Positions 1 to 12,792 are shown, counted from the stretch's first letter. The stretch is DNA of 64,000 nt from Bidens hawaiensis (GCA_021521415.1 JAIQDT010001941.1:413081-477080); one strand, 5' to 3'. Notes: generated by a model not told the origin, from the letters alone. Numbers and translations are program-made.

Positions 1-1585
1 CTTTTTCAATCAAGGCCATGAAAGCCACATTTGCCCTCTTGATGTCATCTGCAATGTCTTCTTCATGATTAATCCAATCAAAGTTACCCTCATGCTGTGA
101 AGTTACAGCCACATTCCCTTGATTTCTTGGTTGACTTTGGTTGGATGGAACTGGATTGTTAGGAATAGTTTGATTATTCTGATAGTTGTTTCTTTGAAAT
201 ACTTGATTCTGTGGCACAACTTGTTGATTATTGTTCATTGGAGGCTGTTGGAAGTTATTGAAGTTGGGGTTATAGTTGTTGGAGTTGTTGTTATTGAAAT
301 TGTTCCTTGGCTGAGTCTGTTGTTGAAACTGATGCTGCTGGTTTCTTGGCTGGTTTTGAAATTGGTTCACTTGATAGTTCCTTGACATGTTGCATTCTCT
401 AGCAAAATGACCTGGCTATTGGCAGTTGTAACAAATGGCCCTTGACTTGTCAAACCCAATCCTTTCATTTGGCCCTGATAGAAGTGATCTACCAGTTCTG
501 TTATACAGCCTCTTGCTTCTGAGTGCCAACATGGCAGCTTGCCATTTCAAATCCATGTCCTCCAAATCATCTGCATCAATTTGCTCCAAATCATCTTGAA
601 CAATGCTTGTATGAACCATGTTCTTTGCAACAAAAGCATTATAAGATTCAGTGAACATTGAGAGTAAACCATGATAGTCTGATCTATGATTTCCATTGCC
701 ACCAACAAAAGGTGTATGTCCACTAGCCACTGAGGCTGAATCATGTTTTTCTAGGAGTTGGACATTAAACCTTTGCTGATTTTGTGAGTTGCTTGAACTA
801 CCACCAACAAAAACCTTAGGTGTATCAACACCATGCTCATTTGGTTCTTCAATGATGGGAATCTGTTGTTGGTTTTTGGTTGACAAGTTCCCCATAGGTG
901 CAATGAGACCATTGGTTACTTGAAAACATGGCTTCTCTTCTTTGATCATTTCATTCTCAATCATTTCTATTTCTACAGCTTGAAGGAAACATACTACATC
1001 ATCCACATTCAATTCATTGAAACTAGGTTTTTGAAGGATGAATTTGCAGGCAGTGTACCATTCTTTGGGCATTGAATTGAGCAACTTGGTATTTAGGTCA
1101 AAATCAGTCATGACATAATCAGTTGTCCTCAACTCATTCACAATAGCTAGAAAACGTTCTAGTATTGATTTCAGTCTTTCTCCTTCCTTATACTTGAACC
1201 TTTCCAACTGTTGCTTCAATCTTTGTTTCTTAATATTCTTCAGTTCAGTATTCCCTTCATACATCTCAAGTATGGCATCATACATTTGTTTGGCAGTTGT
1301 ATGATGTGCCACCTTGGTTAAAATCTCCCAAGAAAGTCCTAGCTTTATCATAGCTAAGGCCCTGTCATCCACCTTTCTCATTCTTTCTCTTACAGCAGCA
1401 GTTCCAGCTGTGTTTGCACCTTCCTCAACTGCAGCTTGTGGACCATTCTTGATGAAATTCCACATATCAACATCATTGTAGCATACGGCTGCTTCAAAAA
1501 GCACTTTCCACTTGGTAAAGTTTACCTATCCATACAATCTTGGTATCTTGTTAGTAGACACCTCTTGTTCCTCATATCCAGACAT
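1..1585 (-). pseudogene. Ty1/copia Gag (UBN2 type), broken, runs off window
   Basis: The minus strand reads as a copia Gag from an ATG at 1585 down through the window edge. The central part (about 1500-930) matches the UBN2 Gag fold, with motifs such as KLLNSMPKEW and a lysine-rich helix IKKQRLKQQLERFKYKEGE. A CCHC zinc knuckle (CX2CX4HX4C, CYNC...GHFAREC) lies at about 430-390, followed by an Asn/Gln-rich tail. Two TAG stops interrupt the frame: one about 20 codons after the ATG, one inside the knuckle just after CYNCQ. The longest open stretch is 1504-416. Gag would package the element RNA in cytoplasmic particles. Protease and pol would lie left of the window. The family assignment is firm; the copy is non-functional as read. 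Confidence 0.85.
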
Positions 1586-1879
1586 TTTCAAAGACTTAAA
1601 ATCAGTTTCTTTATAAAAAGCAAAGTTTTAAAATAATCAGATCTGAAAACAGGTTGTCCAGATCTGATGTGTCTGATACGATTAGAGCAAGATTTATATA
1701 TAAAAATTAAACCTTTGATTGAAATAAGGAAGAGAAAACACCGGTAGATTGTAGATCTGAAAGAAAAATGAAAAACAGAGCTGCTGACGTCACGAATCAA
1801 TGAAATAGTGGTCTGCTTACGTCATCTTTCTTCAAATCTTCAATTAGCAACAAGAATCTTTCCAAAATAGCAGTAATCA

Positions 1880-1891
1880 GCTTTGATACCA
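1880..1891 (-). other. Primer binding site, tRNA-Met(i) type (copia)
   Basis: The minus strand reads TGGTATCAAAGC, one base off the usual plant initiator-Met primer site TGGTATCAGAGC. It sits two bases (1892-1893) after the LTR end at 1894 and about 300 bases upstream of the Gag ATG, the expected geometry for a copia element on this strand. Confidence 0.85.
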
Positions 1892-1893
1892 CT

Positions 1894-3081
1894 TGTCAGG
1901 TCCCTGATTTCAGCTAGATCTTACTCAAATCATGTCATAACTCACACAAATAGATGTGTCGACAAGGGAGTTGATGACAGGTTGCTATATTTAGAAAGAT
2001 TACCGTTTGTTAAAGGCGGAATCAATAACAAACATATGGTTGCTTAATCAGTATTCAAAGGTAACCAACACAAACAAGATTCACTCAAAATATTTCCATT
2101 AATATAATATAAATCATACAAAGTGGATAATCGATTTAGGGTTTCTTGAAGAAAGGTTTTATCCGTACTATATTAAGACAGCCGTCACACACACAATATT
2201 CTCTCTCAATTAATGTGTCTGTCTGCCTCTTAGCGGCGTGCCCTAAAACATTCTATTTATAGGCCTGCCACCCTATGACAGTTGTCATTCCTTCTAGAAA
2301 CCCTAAATGATAGGACATATTCAAGTTACATATTCAGAAACAATCCTAAGTGTAAAACAAGTCTTCCGGGTAGGCTTTGCATCAATCTTGTCTTTCCGAG
2401 TATGCTCTGCCATCCTTTAGGACTTGGTAATATAGAAGTGTGCTCGGGATCAGTTTCCGGGTAGACTTTACTTGAAGAGTATTTTACCAAGTAAAATACA
2501 CACCGGGTAGACTTCAATATTCTTGACTTTGTCAGACTTTGCCCGACAAACCCTTACGAGCAACCTTGTTCTTCAATGGTCCCTTCAACTCTTTGTTAGA
2601 GAATAACTTATTAGAAAAGTGTGCTTGGTAGCACTGTTCCTTGCTTGAGTTGAACCTTGCCCGATGATAGTTGAGATATATCATTAAATCATCAAGCCTA
2701 CTTGGACCATACTTATTAATCAATACCTTGTCCGGTCTTCCAATTACTTGGCTTCATGAGCTTGGTTAGCCTAAAGCTTACTCGGAAGTGAACTTTACTT
2801 GGCTATGAAGAACAAACCTGCTTGATACAGTGCACCATGCCCGGACTTGCATAAACTAGTGAACCTTGCCCGGTAATACACTAATTTGCAAACCTTGCTC
2901 GGATATTCACTAAAGAAGACTTCCAGAAGATAACATTTCCCAAAAAGACAAAATATCGTGCCCGGCTAAGTAAAAGCTTTCTCGGAGGTCTAATGCCCGG
3001 ATCCATACTTAACGAATTCTCAGGAGGTTGAGAAGATTCCAATCTTCCATATGTCACATAGAACAAGTCTTTGACTTAACA
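1894..3081 (-). mobile_element. Copia LTR (minus strand)
   Basis: On the minus strand this unit starts TGTTAAGTC and ends GACCTGACA, an imperfect terminal inverted repeat typical of LTR ends; length 1188 bp. It has a TATA box (2253-2261), the primer site immediately downstream and Gag after that, so it acts as the 5' LTR for the gag at 1-1585. Its upstream half is rich in a degenerate YTTGYCCGG motif. Unexpectedly, a purine tract resembling a 3' polypurine tract abuts its start. Confidence 0.8.
2253..2261 (-). promoter_or_regulatory. LTR TATA box (copia)
   Basis: TATAAATAG on the minus strand inside the LTR, about 360 bases before the primer site. This is the best core promoter candidate for the element; transcription would begin some 30 bases downstream, defining the U3/R border. 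Confidence 0.6.
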
Positions 3082-3095
3082 ATCCCCCCTTTAGG
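3082..3095 (-). other. Polypurine tract next to LTR start
   Basis: The minus strand reads CCTAAAGGGGGGAT directly before the LTR start TGTTAAG. A tract of this form marks the internal side of a 3' LTR in copia elements. Here it lies on the upstream side of an LTR that also has a primer site downstream. Confidence 0.65.
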
Positions 3096-3337
3096 TCAAA
3101 TTCTTGACCCAACACATTCATACCGATATCATTATACATTTTATGTGTATAAAAATAACTTTTAGAACAAAATGTTGTCATGTATTAGAAAATGTATTTT
3201 TAGAACGTTGGAAGAATTTGAGACGAAGACTCAAACAATAATGTAAAATTTCAATATCTTTCAATGGTTAGTAACCTGTGTATCATACGCATGAAAATTG
3301 TATATAAATATATATATACCGATAATAATAATAATAA
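3096..3337. other. Probable copia 3' untranslated remnant
   Basis: No coding potential. It lies on the internal side of the purine tract and contains a short palindrome (GGTCAAGAATTTGACC on the minus strand, 3094-3109) and, at its right end, an AAT microsatellite (3322-3337) abutting the next element. By position it is the 3' internal end of a copia copy; this is inference. Confidence 0.4.
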
Positions 3338-6087
3338 TGTAACACCCCGGCTAAACTGGAATACGCCCGGGTGCGACGTACAGATTGCCCAAAACACATA
3401 TGACACTATTAAGTGACAATATTATCATTAATTCATTCAAACGCATCAAGTACACAAGTTTATCAAATGAACAACCACAAAGAAGAAGGAACAAAACAAA
3501 TGTCTTCTTGTTTATTATTTAAATAACCTAACTTCTAGTATCTTCGTCATTTCATCCTCTAATGAAAGTACCTGTAGCATATATATAAAATAAAGTCAAC
3601 TAACTGAATAGTTGGTGAGTTCACACAGTTGAAAATAATAAATAAAAATCATACAATTCCATGAACAAGTGTAAATGAGCAAGTAAAGTCCTTTCAGTTG
3701 GGATTGTGCACCAACGTACTCGGATAATAGCGCAAGTAAGTGTCTTTTCTGATGGTAACAACCAACGTACTAGGATCGGGGGTCCCTATTCCACTCATAA
3801 CATCGAGGTCCTGAGTGCATAGGGGGCGTATGATCATACTTAATGAGGAAACCATGAGCATGTAATATTCGAGCAAGTAAACACACAAGTCCATGTAACG
3901 AATTGTAGTTTGTAGATAATAAATAAACGAAATTGTATTGTTGATAGGATATATATGCTACCCCCAAAATATTTAAAATGGGGTGTGAGAAACTCACCTT
4001 GATGTTGAAGACATTTGAAATAAAACCGAAAGTACGTAAATGAAATCGAAGCAATTGAACGTCACGAACTAAAATTAAAAGCATAAAAATTAATATTAAC
4101 AGACGACTTATGAAAAGTAGATATTCATACAAGCACTATAAGTATTTTCTAAGTGATTCCTAGAATCTTTAGTATCCAAACAATCCCACGGATTATTAAA
4201 AGTTTGACTAAAGTTTGACTTTCCGTTGACTTTGACCAAAAGGTCCAAGTTGTTGACCGTTGACTAAAAATATTGACCGTTGGCCCTAAATGTTTACTGA
4301 AGGCCCGTTGGTGACTTTTGACCAATTATCTAGACTTAAAATAGTCATAATATATTCATAGTCGCAACATAATAATCGATCATGTAATTTGCAGTTGATC
4401 ATTTTTTTTTCATGCAACCCTATGACTAAGTCACACTTTTACCAATTTCATTTCTCATAAGTAAGACTAACCACTTAGTCAAATAGTTCTAAGTTGACCC
4501 ATAAAGTTAAATTTCAATTTACCACAATCAATCTATTACAAATTACAATTATTTTCACTAACCAATATGTTGATCATCCTTAACAAGTTTTCAATCATAA
4601 AAACTGATTTTTTCAACCAATCAAAACTTGTGATTAAATTACCAAATAATTACCATATATACTCTCAAGTATTAGGAACAAAATAAAATTTTCTTGTAAT
4701 TTTTCAACACTCACAAACATCATGAAAATTCATACACAACAGCAACCTATTTTTAGCTACCTTATCAGCACAACAGAATGTAAATATTTGCTAAAAATTC
4801 CATATTTGTCCAATTGATTAAAGACCAATTGGATTAGATTCCTAATTCAATTTATAATATTCCAGAAGTGGAATCACACAATTATCAATTTTCAATTACA
4901 AGTTACACAACTTACAATACGAATCCAAAAATTACTTTTTCAATCAGAATTGCAATCCAATTTTGTAAATTCATAAAAACTAATCAACCAGAGTTCAAAA
5001 ATTATGATTCTTGACTTTTTTAAAACTAGATTCAAAGTTCTTAATCATAGTATCACAAATCAATCATAAACACCAATGTATCATCAAGTTATACAATATA
5101 CAATTTGAAACACAGAATCTGTCAACAAGAAGATTCAAACAAAAAGTCACAAAAATCATGATTCTTATATCCTTATGATCTTTAATCATCAAGGAACCAT
5201 TTTCTATAACCAAATCTCATGTATTTAATTATTTTACTGATTTATAAAATAATATTTATGTACAAAAGGTTTCCATATTTTCTTTTATGATAAGACACAC
5301 AATTTCTTTTAAAACCATCAACTTGATCATCTTTTTATTTCTTATGAATACATGTGTTTGGATACTCAATCCCACAATCCCAAATCAAAGAAACATAAAC
5401 AAAATATATATTAACCATGCTTACTTACTTGCTTTATCAATGTTATATCACTATTTGTTCCAAGAATCACCCAACTTGATTATGATATTTTGAGAGTGTT
5501 TTAGAAAAATAAATTGTATGTGTGTGTGATGTGAGGGCCAAAAGGAAGAAAAATAAAAGTTATAACCTTAATTGTTATTTACTCATCATTAACACAATCA
5601 TTAAGACATAATTAATTTTATTAAACTTTATGTTATGTCATTTTTTTTATTACATGTGACATGTTACATTCTATTAATTATAAACATTTTCTAGTAACCA
5701 TATGTTGTGTACTAGTCTTTTTGTTAATTGTCATGTAATATATCATAGGTTATGTTATTTTAATTATCCACTTCTCCTACAACATACAAGTATACACCAA
5801 CTAATCATGTAGCATGTAACCCAATTTCACACACCACATATAATACATGTAACATATCATGTGTGACAAATTTATTAGAACCTATCATATATTATAACAT
5901 GTGTGACAAGTTTATTATTCTAGTTATCAATAACTAGTTACTCTCACTTAGGTCACCAACGACACCACTGACTCAATGTATGCATACATGAAACTATATG
6001 CATGGGAGTTCATTAACTTAGTTAACAGAACTAACTGGGTTTACTGACACAGTCAACAGGATTTAACTGAAAATGCCGGGTGTCACA
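3338..6087 (-). mobile_element. Solo LTR-like unit, probably Ty3/gypsy, 2.75 kb
   Basis: The + strand starts TGTAACACCCCGGC and ends GCCGGGTGTCACA, a near-perfect terminal inverted repeat of 13-14 bases with TG/CA ends. No open reading frame of note and no primer site lies inside. The minus strand carries AGGTGAGTTTCT (3989-4000), which the Tekay LTRs elsewhere in this window also have, and a GAACTCAC motif followed by an acceptor-like CTACAGGTA near 3595, so transcription was probably minus. No matching 5-bp target duplication is visible (AATAA left, TCGGG right). A large non-autonomous element remains possible. Confidence 0.65.
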
Positions 6088-8789
6088 TCGGGGATTAGAA
6101 ATGTTGAATGTATATTTTATTATGGAGTTGGATATTATAATATGTTTTTATACATATATTTATAAATAAAAATCAAAAATTTAAAACATGCCAGATTTTC
6201 GGGTTTGAAAAGTAATGAATGTTACAAATAATGAATTGATAGCGTAATATTTATAAGAACAAATAATTTTACATTCATTATAGGGTATTACATTGTTGTT
6301 TTTATTAAAATAAAATAACATACAACAACAAATACGTAAAATGCAAACTAAAAACATCTTTCTAACTTAATCCATGAAGCCAAAAAGATATATCAATAAA
6401 AACTATATCATGATTTATGAAGTCATAAAGTCTTGTTTATTAAACAATTATCGAAATAGAAAGGAATGCGTTGTAAATTTTTATACTTACAAAGAAGAAA
6501 ACTAAAATCACTATAAAATCAATTCAATGTATTGTTAATAAGAGAAATAAAGGTACAAATACAATTCACAAACTTATAAACAAATCATAAATCTCTATGT
6601 ACATCCTTGGAATGAATGAATGAACTTTATGATAAGAATTATATAGAGATAGTCATCATATTATAATTTTACTACTACTATGCTCATAACTATGCAGAAA
6701 ATAAGGATCCGAGAGTTTTATATTAAGCAACACTTTTGACATAATTAAAATAGTTTAATATAATATTAAATTATTCAAAAAAATTAACCTAGAAAGTATT
6801 TGAGATTTAAAAACCTTTAATGCGAGTTTTATTTTAAACATCCATTTTATTATAATTAAAAGGTCTTCATCTTACAACTATTATATCCAAAATTATGCAT
6901 AAATTAAGGAACAAATGGTTTTATTTTAAGCAATAGTTTTGACATAATTAACATATTATTATAATATAATGTTGAATTCTTTATCAATTAGAATCGTGTA
7001 ACTATTAACTGGTATTTTAATGAAATTTAAAAAAAATCTTGATGGTATTTTGATATTGGAATATTTTTAATGAAGGATTTATAACTTCAAATAACATTAT
7101 GTAACTATTAATTTGTATTATAATGGATGTTTAACCTCAAATTAGAAAGTATTTTAGGTTGATGTATATATTATAAATTTAGTAAAATGAAATGTCATAT
7201 TTATATTAAAAAGAATAATTTTACAGAAATTATGAGACATTAAATTGTTATGTATATTCAAGTACAAAAACACACAAACACTAACCAAGATAAAAAAAAA
7301 GTTAAAACATTTTTATAACTTATAACATGAGAAAAAAAAAACACATATTAATTAAAAATGAAGCATCTAAATAAATCAACATCCAAAAATTGCAATCTAT
7401 AAGGAATACTACAACATACATGAAGTCAGAGACCTGAAAAATGACAAAACATATTAGTAAATATTGGGGGGGGGGGGGGGGGGTAATAATAGTATCTTTG
7501 TGTTTTTGTCATAAAATCGTTTGCTAAATAAATATATGTGTATGTGTGTTAAAAGGAAAATCAAACCCGAGCTGACCCATTAAAAAATATGTATTTAACT
7601 CTAAAAAGTTTTGAAATATAATTTGTTATTATGGAAATGTCAAATCCGTTTTAAACTAATTTATTGACTGCTTAACAAAAATAGTTTGAAAAAAAAATCA
7701 AGAATTTAATTTGTTCTTATTTGAAATTCAAAATTTTGACCACAAATTAAAACTTAGTAAATTGCTTAAACAAAATACAACAAAATAATATATACACAAT
7801 ATAAATATAAATATAAACTTGAATGAATAACTTAAATGTGGACACTTTGGAAACAAATTATTGTAATTATAAATGATTCAAACATTTAACAAAAATAAGT
7901 TTACAAACACAATCGAGACTTTAATTTGATCTAACTTGAAATTCCAAAGTTTGACTAAAATTATATATTTAATATTTAAGTAATAAAAGTAATATTAATA
8001 TTCAGTAATATAATAGCCACAACAATTTGCAGCAGAACCTTCATCATCAATGTCTTATGAAAATTAATTTTATGTACATGTATCACCATCAAATATTGTT
8101 TTCTTTAAATTACCATAAGTTGGAAAATTTAAAATTCATGGTTTTAATATTATTGTTGTTACTTAAATATTAATATATAAGAATGTCAAACTTTCGAATT
8201 TCATCGTTGATAAGTTAGAAATAAATTAATAAGTTGGGAAATAAAAAAAAATTATATCATACAAAAGTTAAATTAGTTGTAGAGAAATTATGAAGATATA
8301 GATGATTGAACACTTTGAAGAATGCATTGCTGATATGTCGCTTATATATTTATTAAATATTATAAGGTTATTTTTGTTAACTTTCGTTTAAAAAAAAATG
8401 GGTATAAATGCTAAATAATTTTAACATCAATTTTATTTTGAGCTTAAATTAAGGAAGAGTTAAATGCATTATAATGGAAGATATTTTGTGTTTAAATATG
8501 TGTTTGAAATCGTATTTTGATATAAATTTGTAGGTAAATAATGTCACATAATTGAAATCTTAAATTTAAATTAAATCTTATTAAAACTTATTAAATAACA
8601 ATAACATATTTAATGAAGAAAACATTGTATTTATAATTATAATTTTTTAAATATTACCAACCAAAGTATAAATAATAACTTTTTACAAACATTAACAAAA
8701 TATAAACATATTAAATAAATAGAAACATACAAAGATTATATGAAATAAAAACACCACCATGAAGATATTGATTTTGAGTTATAAATTTG
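6088..8789. other. AT-rich intergenic sequence, no gene seen
   Basis: Very AT-rich with stops in all frames; no recognisable protein, RNA gene or element end apart from an 18-base G run at 7466-7483. Probably decayed transposon sequence. Confidence 0.6.
7466..7483 (+). repeat. Poly-G run (18 G)
   Basis: An uninterrupted run of 18 G in otherwise AT-rich DNA. Its exact length is prone to sequencing and assembly error. Confidence 0.9.
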
Positions 8790-8803
8790 TAAGTAAATTC
8801 TAA
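8790..8803. repeat. LINE target-site duplication, left
   Basis: TAAGTAAATTCTAA, repeated exactly at 9860-9873 on the other side of the LINE fragment. Confidence 0.9.
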
Positions 8804-9859
8804 TTTTTTTTTTTGAACAACCAAGAGTAAATTATTTCATTAAAACACCCAAACAGAACAGCAAGTCGCTATCCGGTGACACCAGTACAAACACCACAAT
8901 GAAATACATCTAGACATCAAAAAAGAGGCGTAAAAGGATCCAAAAAACTAATTACAAATTTACAAATTGAAGCTTCTCCAGTTTTCCCACGTAATCGCGT
9001 CCAATTTCGATCTATTTCGCACCCACAAAAAACCCAACGCTTTTATTCCTCCAACCACATTGTTTAATTGTGCGATATTTCCATTGAACACCGCCACATT
9101 TCTAGCTTTCCAGAGACACCAAATTGTTGTTAAACAAACCACATGAAACGCCTTAGCTTTTCTCTTTGGAAACCATGTGAATTTAAACATCTCCAACAAG
9201 TCTCGAAAACTGAAAGTAAAAAAAGGAGGGTACCTTGCACCATTGAGCTATCAATTTCCATGTGGCTTGGGCGAAGTTACATGATACGAACAAGTGTTCC
9301 GCAGACTCTTCAATCTCGCCACACATAGGGCACAACACCGACGGCACATCTACGTTTCGTTTCGCTAATGGTACAAGGGATGGAATTCTTTCCATCTCCG
9401 CCCGCCATGCCAGAACCCCAACTTTTAACGGAACCCACTTATTCCATTTAAAGTTATATTCAGCCACCAACCCGGTATCCATTTACACCTTTTCCTTTAC
9501 ACCTTTTACCGAAAATTCATTTGATTCATCTAATATCCAGCACCAACAATCATTTCCATGGCTTAAACGAACCTGTTGACATTCCAGCAGAAGTTCCCGA
9601 AGCTCTTCTATCTCAGCCCGTAAGGATGGCTGTCTTTACCTGTTCCAAGTTCCACAAATCTCGTCTTCATACAGCACCAAACGACTCGACACTGTACATG
9701 CTTTGTTGGTCTCCAGTTGGAATAAAAGCGGAAACCGAGAAGCAAATGGCAGTTCACCTTTCCACCATTCAATCCGAAACAAAGTACTTGTCCCATCCCT
9801 GACACAACTTTTGAAAGATTTACATAATTTCACACCCAAACCCTCTAATTCACTATTAA
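8804..9859 (-). mobile_element. 5'-truncated LINE (L1/RTE-like plant LINE)
   Basis: A 1056 bp insertion flanked by a 14-bp direct repeat. Its + strand left end is a T run, the poly(A) tail of a minus-strand insertion. The minus strand encodes only the C-terminal zf-RVT region, so reverse transcription stopped early. Target duplication, tail and truncation together diagnose target-primed reverse transcription. It landed in AT-rich DNA. Confidence 0.9.
8960..9839 (-). pseudogene. LINE ORF2 C-terminus (zf-RVT domain), frameshifted
   Basis: Reading down from 9839 the minus strand gives the region after the reverse transcriptase (DGTSTLFRIEWWKGELPFAS), then KVGVLAWRAEMERIPSLVPL and the zinc-binding motif CPMCGEIEESAEHLFVSC, then LTTIWCLWKARN near 9110. 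These are the hallmarks of the zf-RVT domain at the end of plant LINE ORF2 proteins. At least two frameshifts (near 9620 and 9195) divide it into three frames, and the RT and endonuclease domains are missing. It ends at a stop near 8960. Confidence 0.85.
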
Positions 9860-9873
9860 TAAGTAAATTCTAA
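9860..9873. repeat. LINE target-site duplication, right
   Basis: Second copy of the 14-bp repeat seen at 8790-8803. Confidence 0.9.
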
Positions 9874-11105
9874 ATATAATTGAAATCTTAAATGTTATTA
9901 AAATTATTAAATATCGTCTAAGATTTTTACACATATAATTATAATTAAATTTATGTAGTGTAAATTAATATTATTATTTACAAAAAAATTGCATCATATC
10001 ATGGATTTTAATTTGAATGGAATATTTTATTTCAATTTTGGCAAATACTTTGGGTTTGAAAACTTATTATGCCTAAATTTTTAGTGCAATAATGTATGGT
10101 ATAATTAAAGAATTTAAAGATAAAAAGTCAAACATATTACATGGTAAATTCTTTTGTGGCATAATTTTAAGATTCATTCCATATATATACTCTAAAGATT
10201 AAATATGGAAGTTGTAATAATGTTAATTATTAAAAATGTGTAATAAAAAATAATATATTATTATGTTGATTTAGTTAAATCGTTAGAAATTATGATTATT
10301 AAAATGAAACTCTATAAGTTATGAATTCATATTATTTTGAGAATCAGAATTTGATATTCGGTTAGATATATATATTTTATTTTTCACATCTAGGAATAAA
10401 TATATTAATGAATTTAGTTAAAAGTGACATTAAAATCATAATCTTGAAATATTTAGAAATGGTTATTAAAAATATATTTTTTTATTTAAGGCATGGATAT
10501 TGAAAAATTATAAATGGTCAATTATTCATTAAAATTCGGTTTTTTAAAAACTGGTGAAAGTCAAAATATATAACACATTTTTGTAACTTTATATAAATGG
10601 TGAGAATCTGAATTTGAATGGTTAAAATCGGTTTCTAAAATGTTATATTAAATGTGTATTATTTTAAAATGTAAAGTGCGATAATATTGGAAAGTATAAT
10701 AATGTTTTAAATTGCGTTGACATTGATGATTTAATTGGCAATGATATTAAATTTCAAATGAATCAAAATAATTAAAATATAATAAATGGACATTGACCAA
10801 TAATAATACAAGATTGATATAAAAAAATTAAATAAATTACATTAATTGTGAAAAATACATGAATAATAACAAAAATATACATCAATAATAAAAAATAAGA
10901 AATCGTATCAACAAATCCTCAATCCATTAAATTTACTATATCAGGTTGGAGACATAAACTGTAATGAGAAAATTTAATATTAATATCACATAATAAATAA
11001 ATTACCAATTATGGAAGATTTGAATTATGTAAACAAATGTTCTAATTGATAACCGGAATATTTGAATCGCGTTACCGGAAAAACGAAATAGGGAAAATCT
11101 CCATT

Positions 11106-11325
11106 GTATCTTCGATTTTGATATGGAACCTAAAGAGATTATAAGAAAATCATATAATAATTACTATAAAAAAAACAAAAACGGAAAACAAAAATCTTAC
11201 CTGAAACTTTACCGAAAAACCTTACCGGGAAACCGTAATAACTTCAAAATATCAATTCAATCTTGATTTTGATATACAACCTAAATATATTATTACAAAA
11301 TCATATAACAATTAAAATAAATATA
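11106..11325. repeat. Diverged tandem duplication, ~157 bp period
   Basis: A block around 11106-11165 (TTCGATTTTGATATGG..., ACCTAAAGAGATTAT, AAAATCATATAA) recurs at about 11262-11322 with scattered changes. Both lie among repeated TTACCGGAAAA words. Probably internal repeats of a decayed element. Confidence 0.55.
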
Positions 11326-11487
11326 AAACCATATCGGAAAACCTTACCTGAAAAAGATATAAACTTGCCGGAAAATCATATAACATTGTTGGGCATTAGA
11401 GTGTAATATATAACCTTACCGAAAAACGATTAATCCCGATCTACATTACCGGAATATAGAAGATGGTGGATGGTGGAGTTAGTAAGC

Positions 11488-11504
11488 CGAGAGAGGGAGA
11501 GGGA

Positions 11505-11542
<38 letters not shown>
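11488..11542. repeat. GA microsatellite
   Basis: GAGAGAGGGAGAGGGAGA leading into an uninterrupted GA dinucleotide run. Confidence 0.9.
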
Positions 11543-11544
<2 letters not shown>

Positions 11545-11683
11545 TTAAAATGATTAGGGTGGAAAATCATAAGATTTAAATCAAGGTTTTCAGACCCGGA
11601 CCGGACATCGACCTGGACGCCTTACAGGGTCACAGGTCGGACCGACCCGAGAGGTTGGACCGGACATTAACCCGGATGATGTC

Positions 11684-11806
<123 letters not shown>

Positions 11807-12792
11807 ACTAATGTCGGTTAACAGTTCAAATTTCAAATGATTATTGATTATGTATTGATTGTTTTATTCTATTTTAGCCAATGAGTCTTTTATGGACAAT
11901 CTTACAATACTATTAAAACAACTGTTATTATTTATAGTTGTAATTATGGCAATTGGTGAATTTCTCAACTGTGTATAATAATTACAAAAACCTTTCATTT
12001 ACAATGGTTCTTTTAATATATAGGATTTGTATTTCATCTAATTGAACATCAGTAGTCCTTGGTTGGTTGGTCATTGTTGCATTTGTTAAGTTTTCATCTC
12101 GATATTGTGACAGGGTTCGATTCCCATCATTAACATCATTTTTGATTTAATAATATACAAGATAGGAAAGGAAATAGATGACTTTGCATTAATGTGGAGA
12201 TGCTAGTTGAATGACATGTGGACAATTGATGCGGAGAGGCTAGTTGAATGACATGCGAACAATAAGTTTTGCTTTAATAGTATAGTTAAATGTGATATGT
12301 CAACTGTATCTAAATTGGTATTAAATTTTATTGAATTTCTAAGGGTGGGACGAGTGGGCTTTTCACGTTTTGAAATTCTTTCTAGGTACCGCATTTGCTG
12401 GAATGGTAGTCACCTCCATCCCGTCCCGAAATTCCTTCCCATCGGCTTTTATTTCTTCTTAGATCTCCTAAGATAGAAGGGTAGTAAAGCCGAGGAGGTG
12501 TGTTTTGTTCGGTACTGACTACCACTGACTCCAATATTTGGTCCACTATTTTCACCCTTAATATAATTTTATGCTTATAACTATACTAAAGTAAAAGATA
12601 AACTATACATACATATATGCATACAAATCGTCATAAAATGTTTGAAATATCTACAATATGTAACCTCATCATGATATTAATCTCAAAGATAAATTTGTAG
12701 CATAGATATATACATAATATCAACATGATACGTATCGCCAAAGAATCATAAAATTTCAACATAATTAAACTATTGGAATATAAGTAATACTA

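Noticed and set aside
119..385. Open frame on the + strand with many hydrophobic residues
   Set aside because: It is the antisense of the Asn/Gln-rich copia Gag tail; the minus strand explains the composition.
12060..12150. SINE or tRNA from GGTTCGATTCC near 12114
   Set aside because: No convincing A box at the right distance and no clover-leaf arms.
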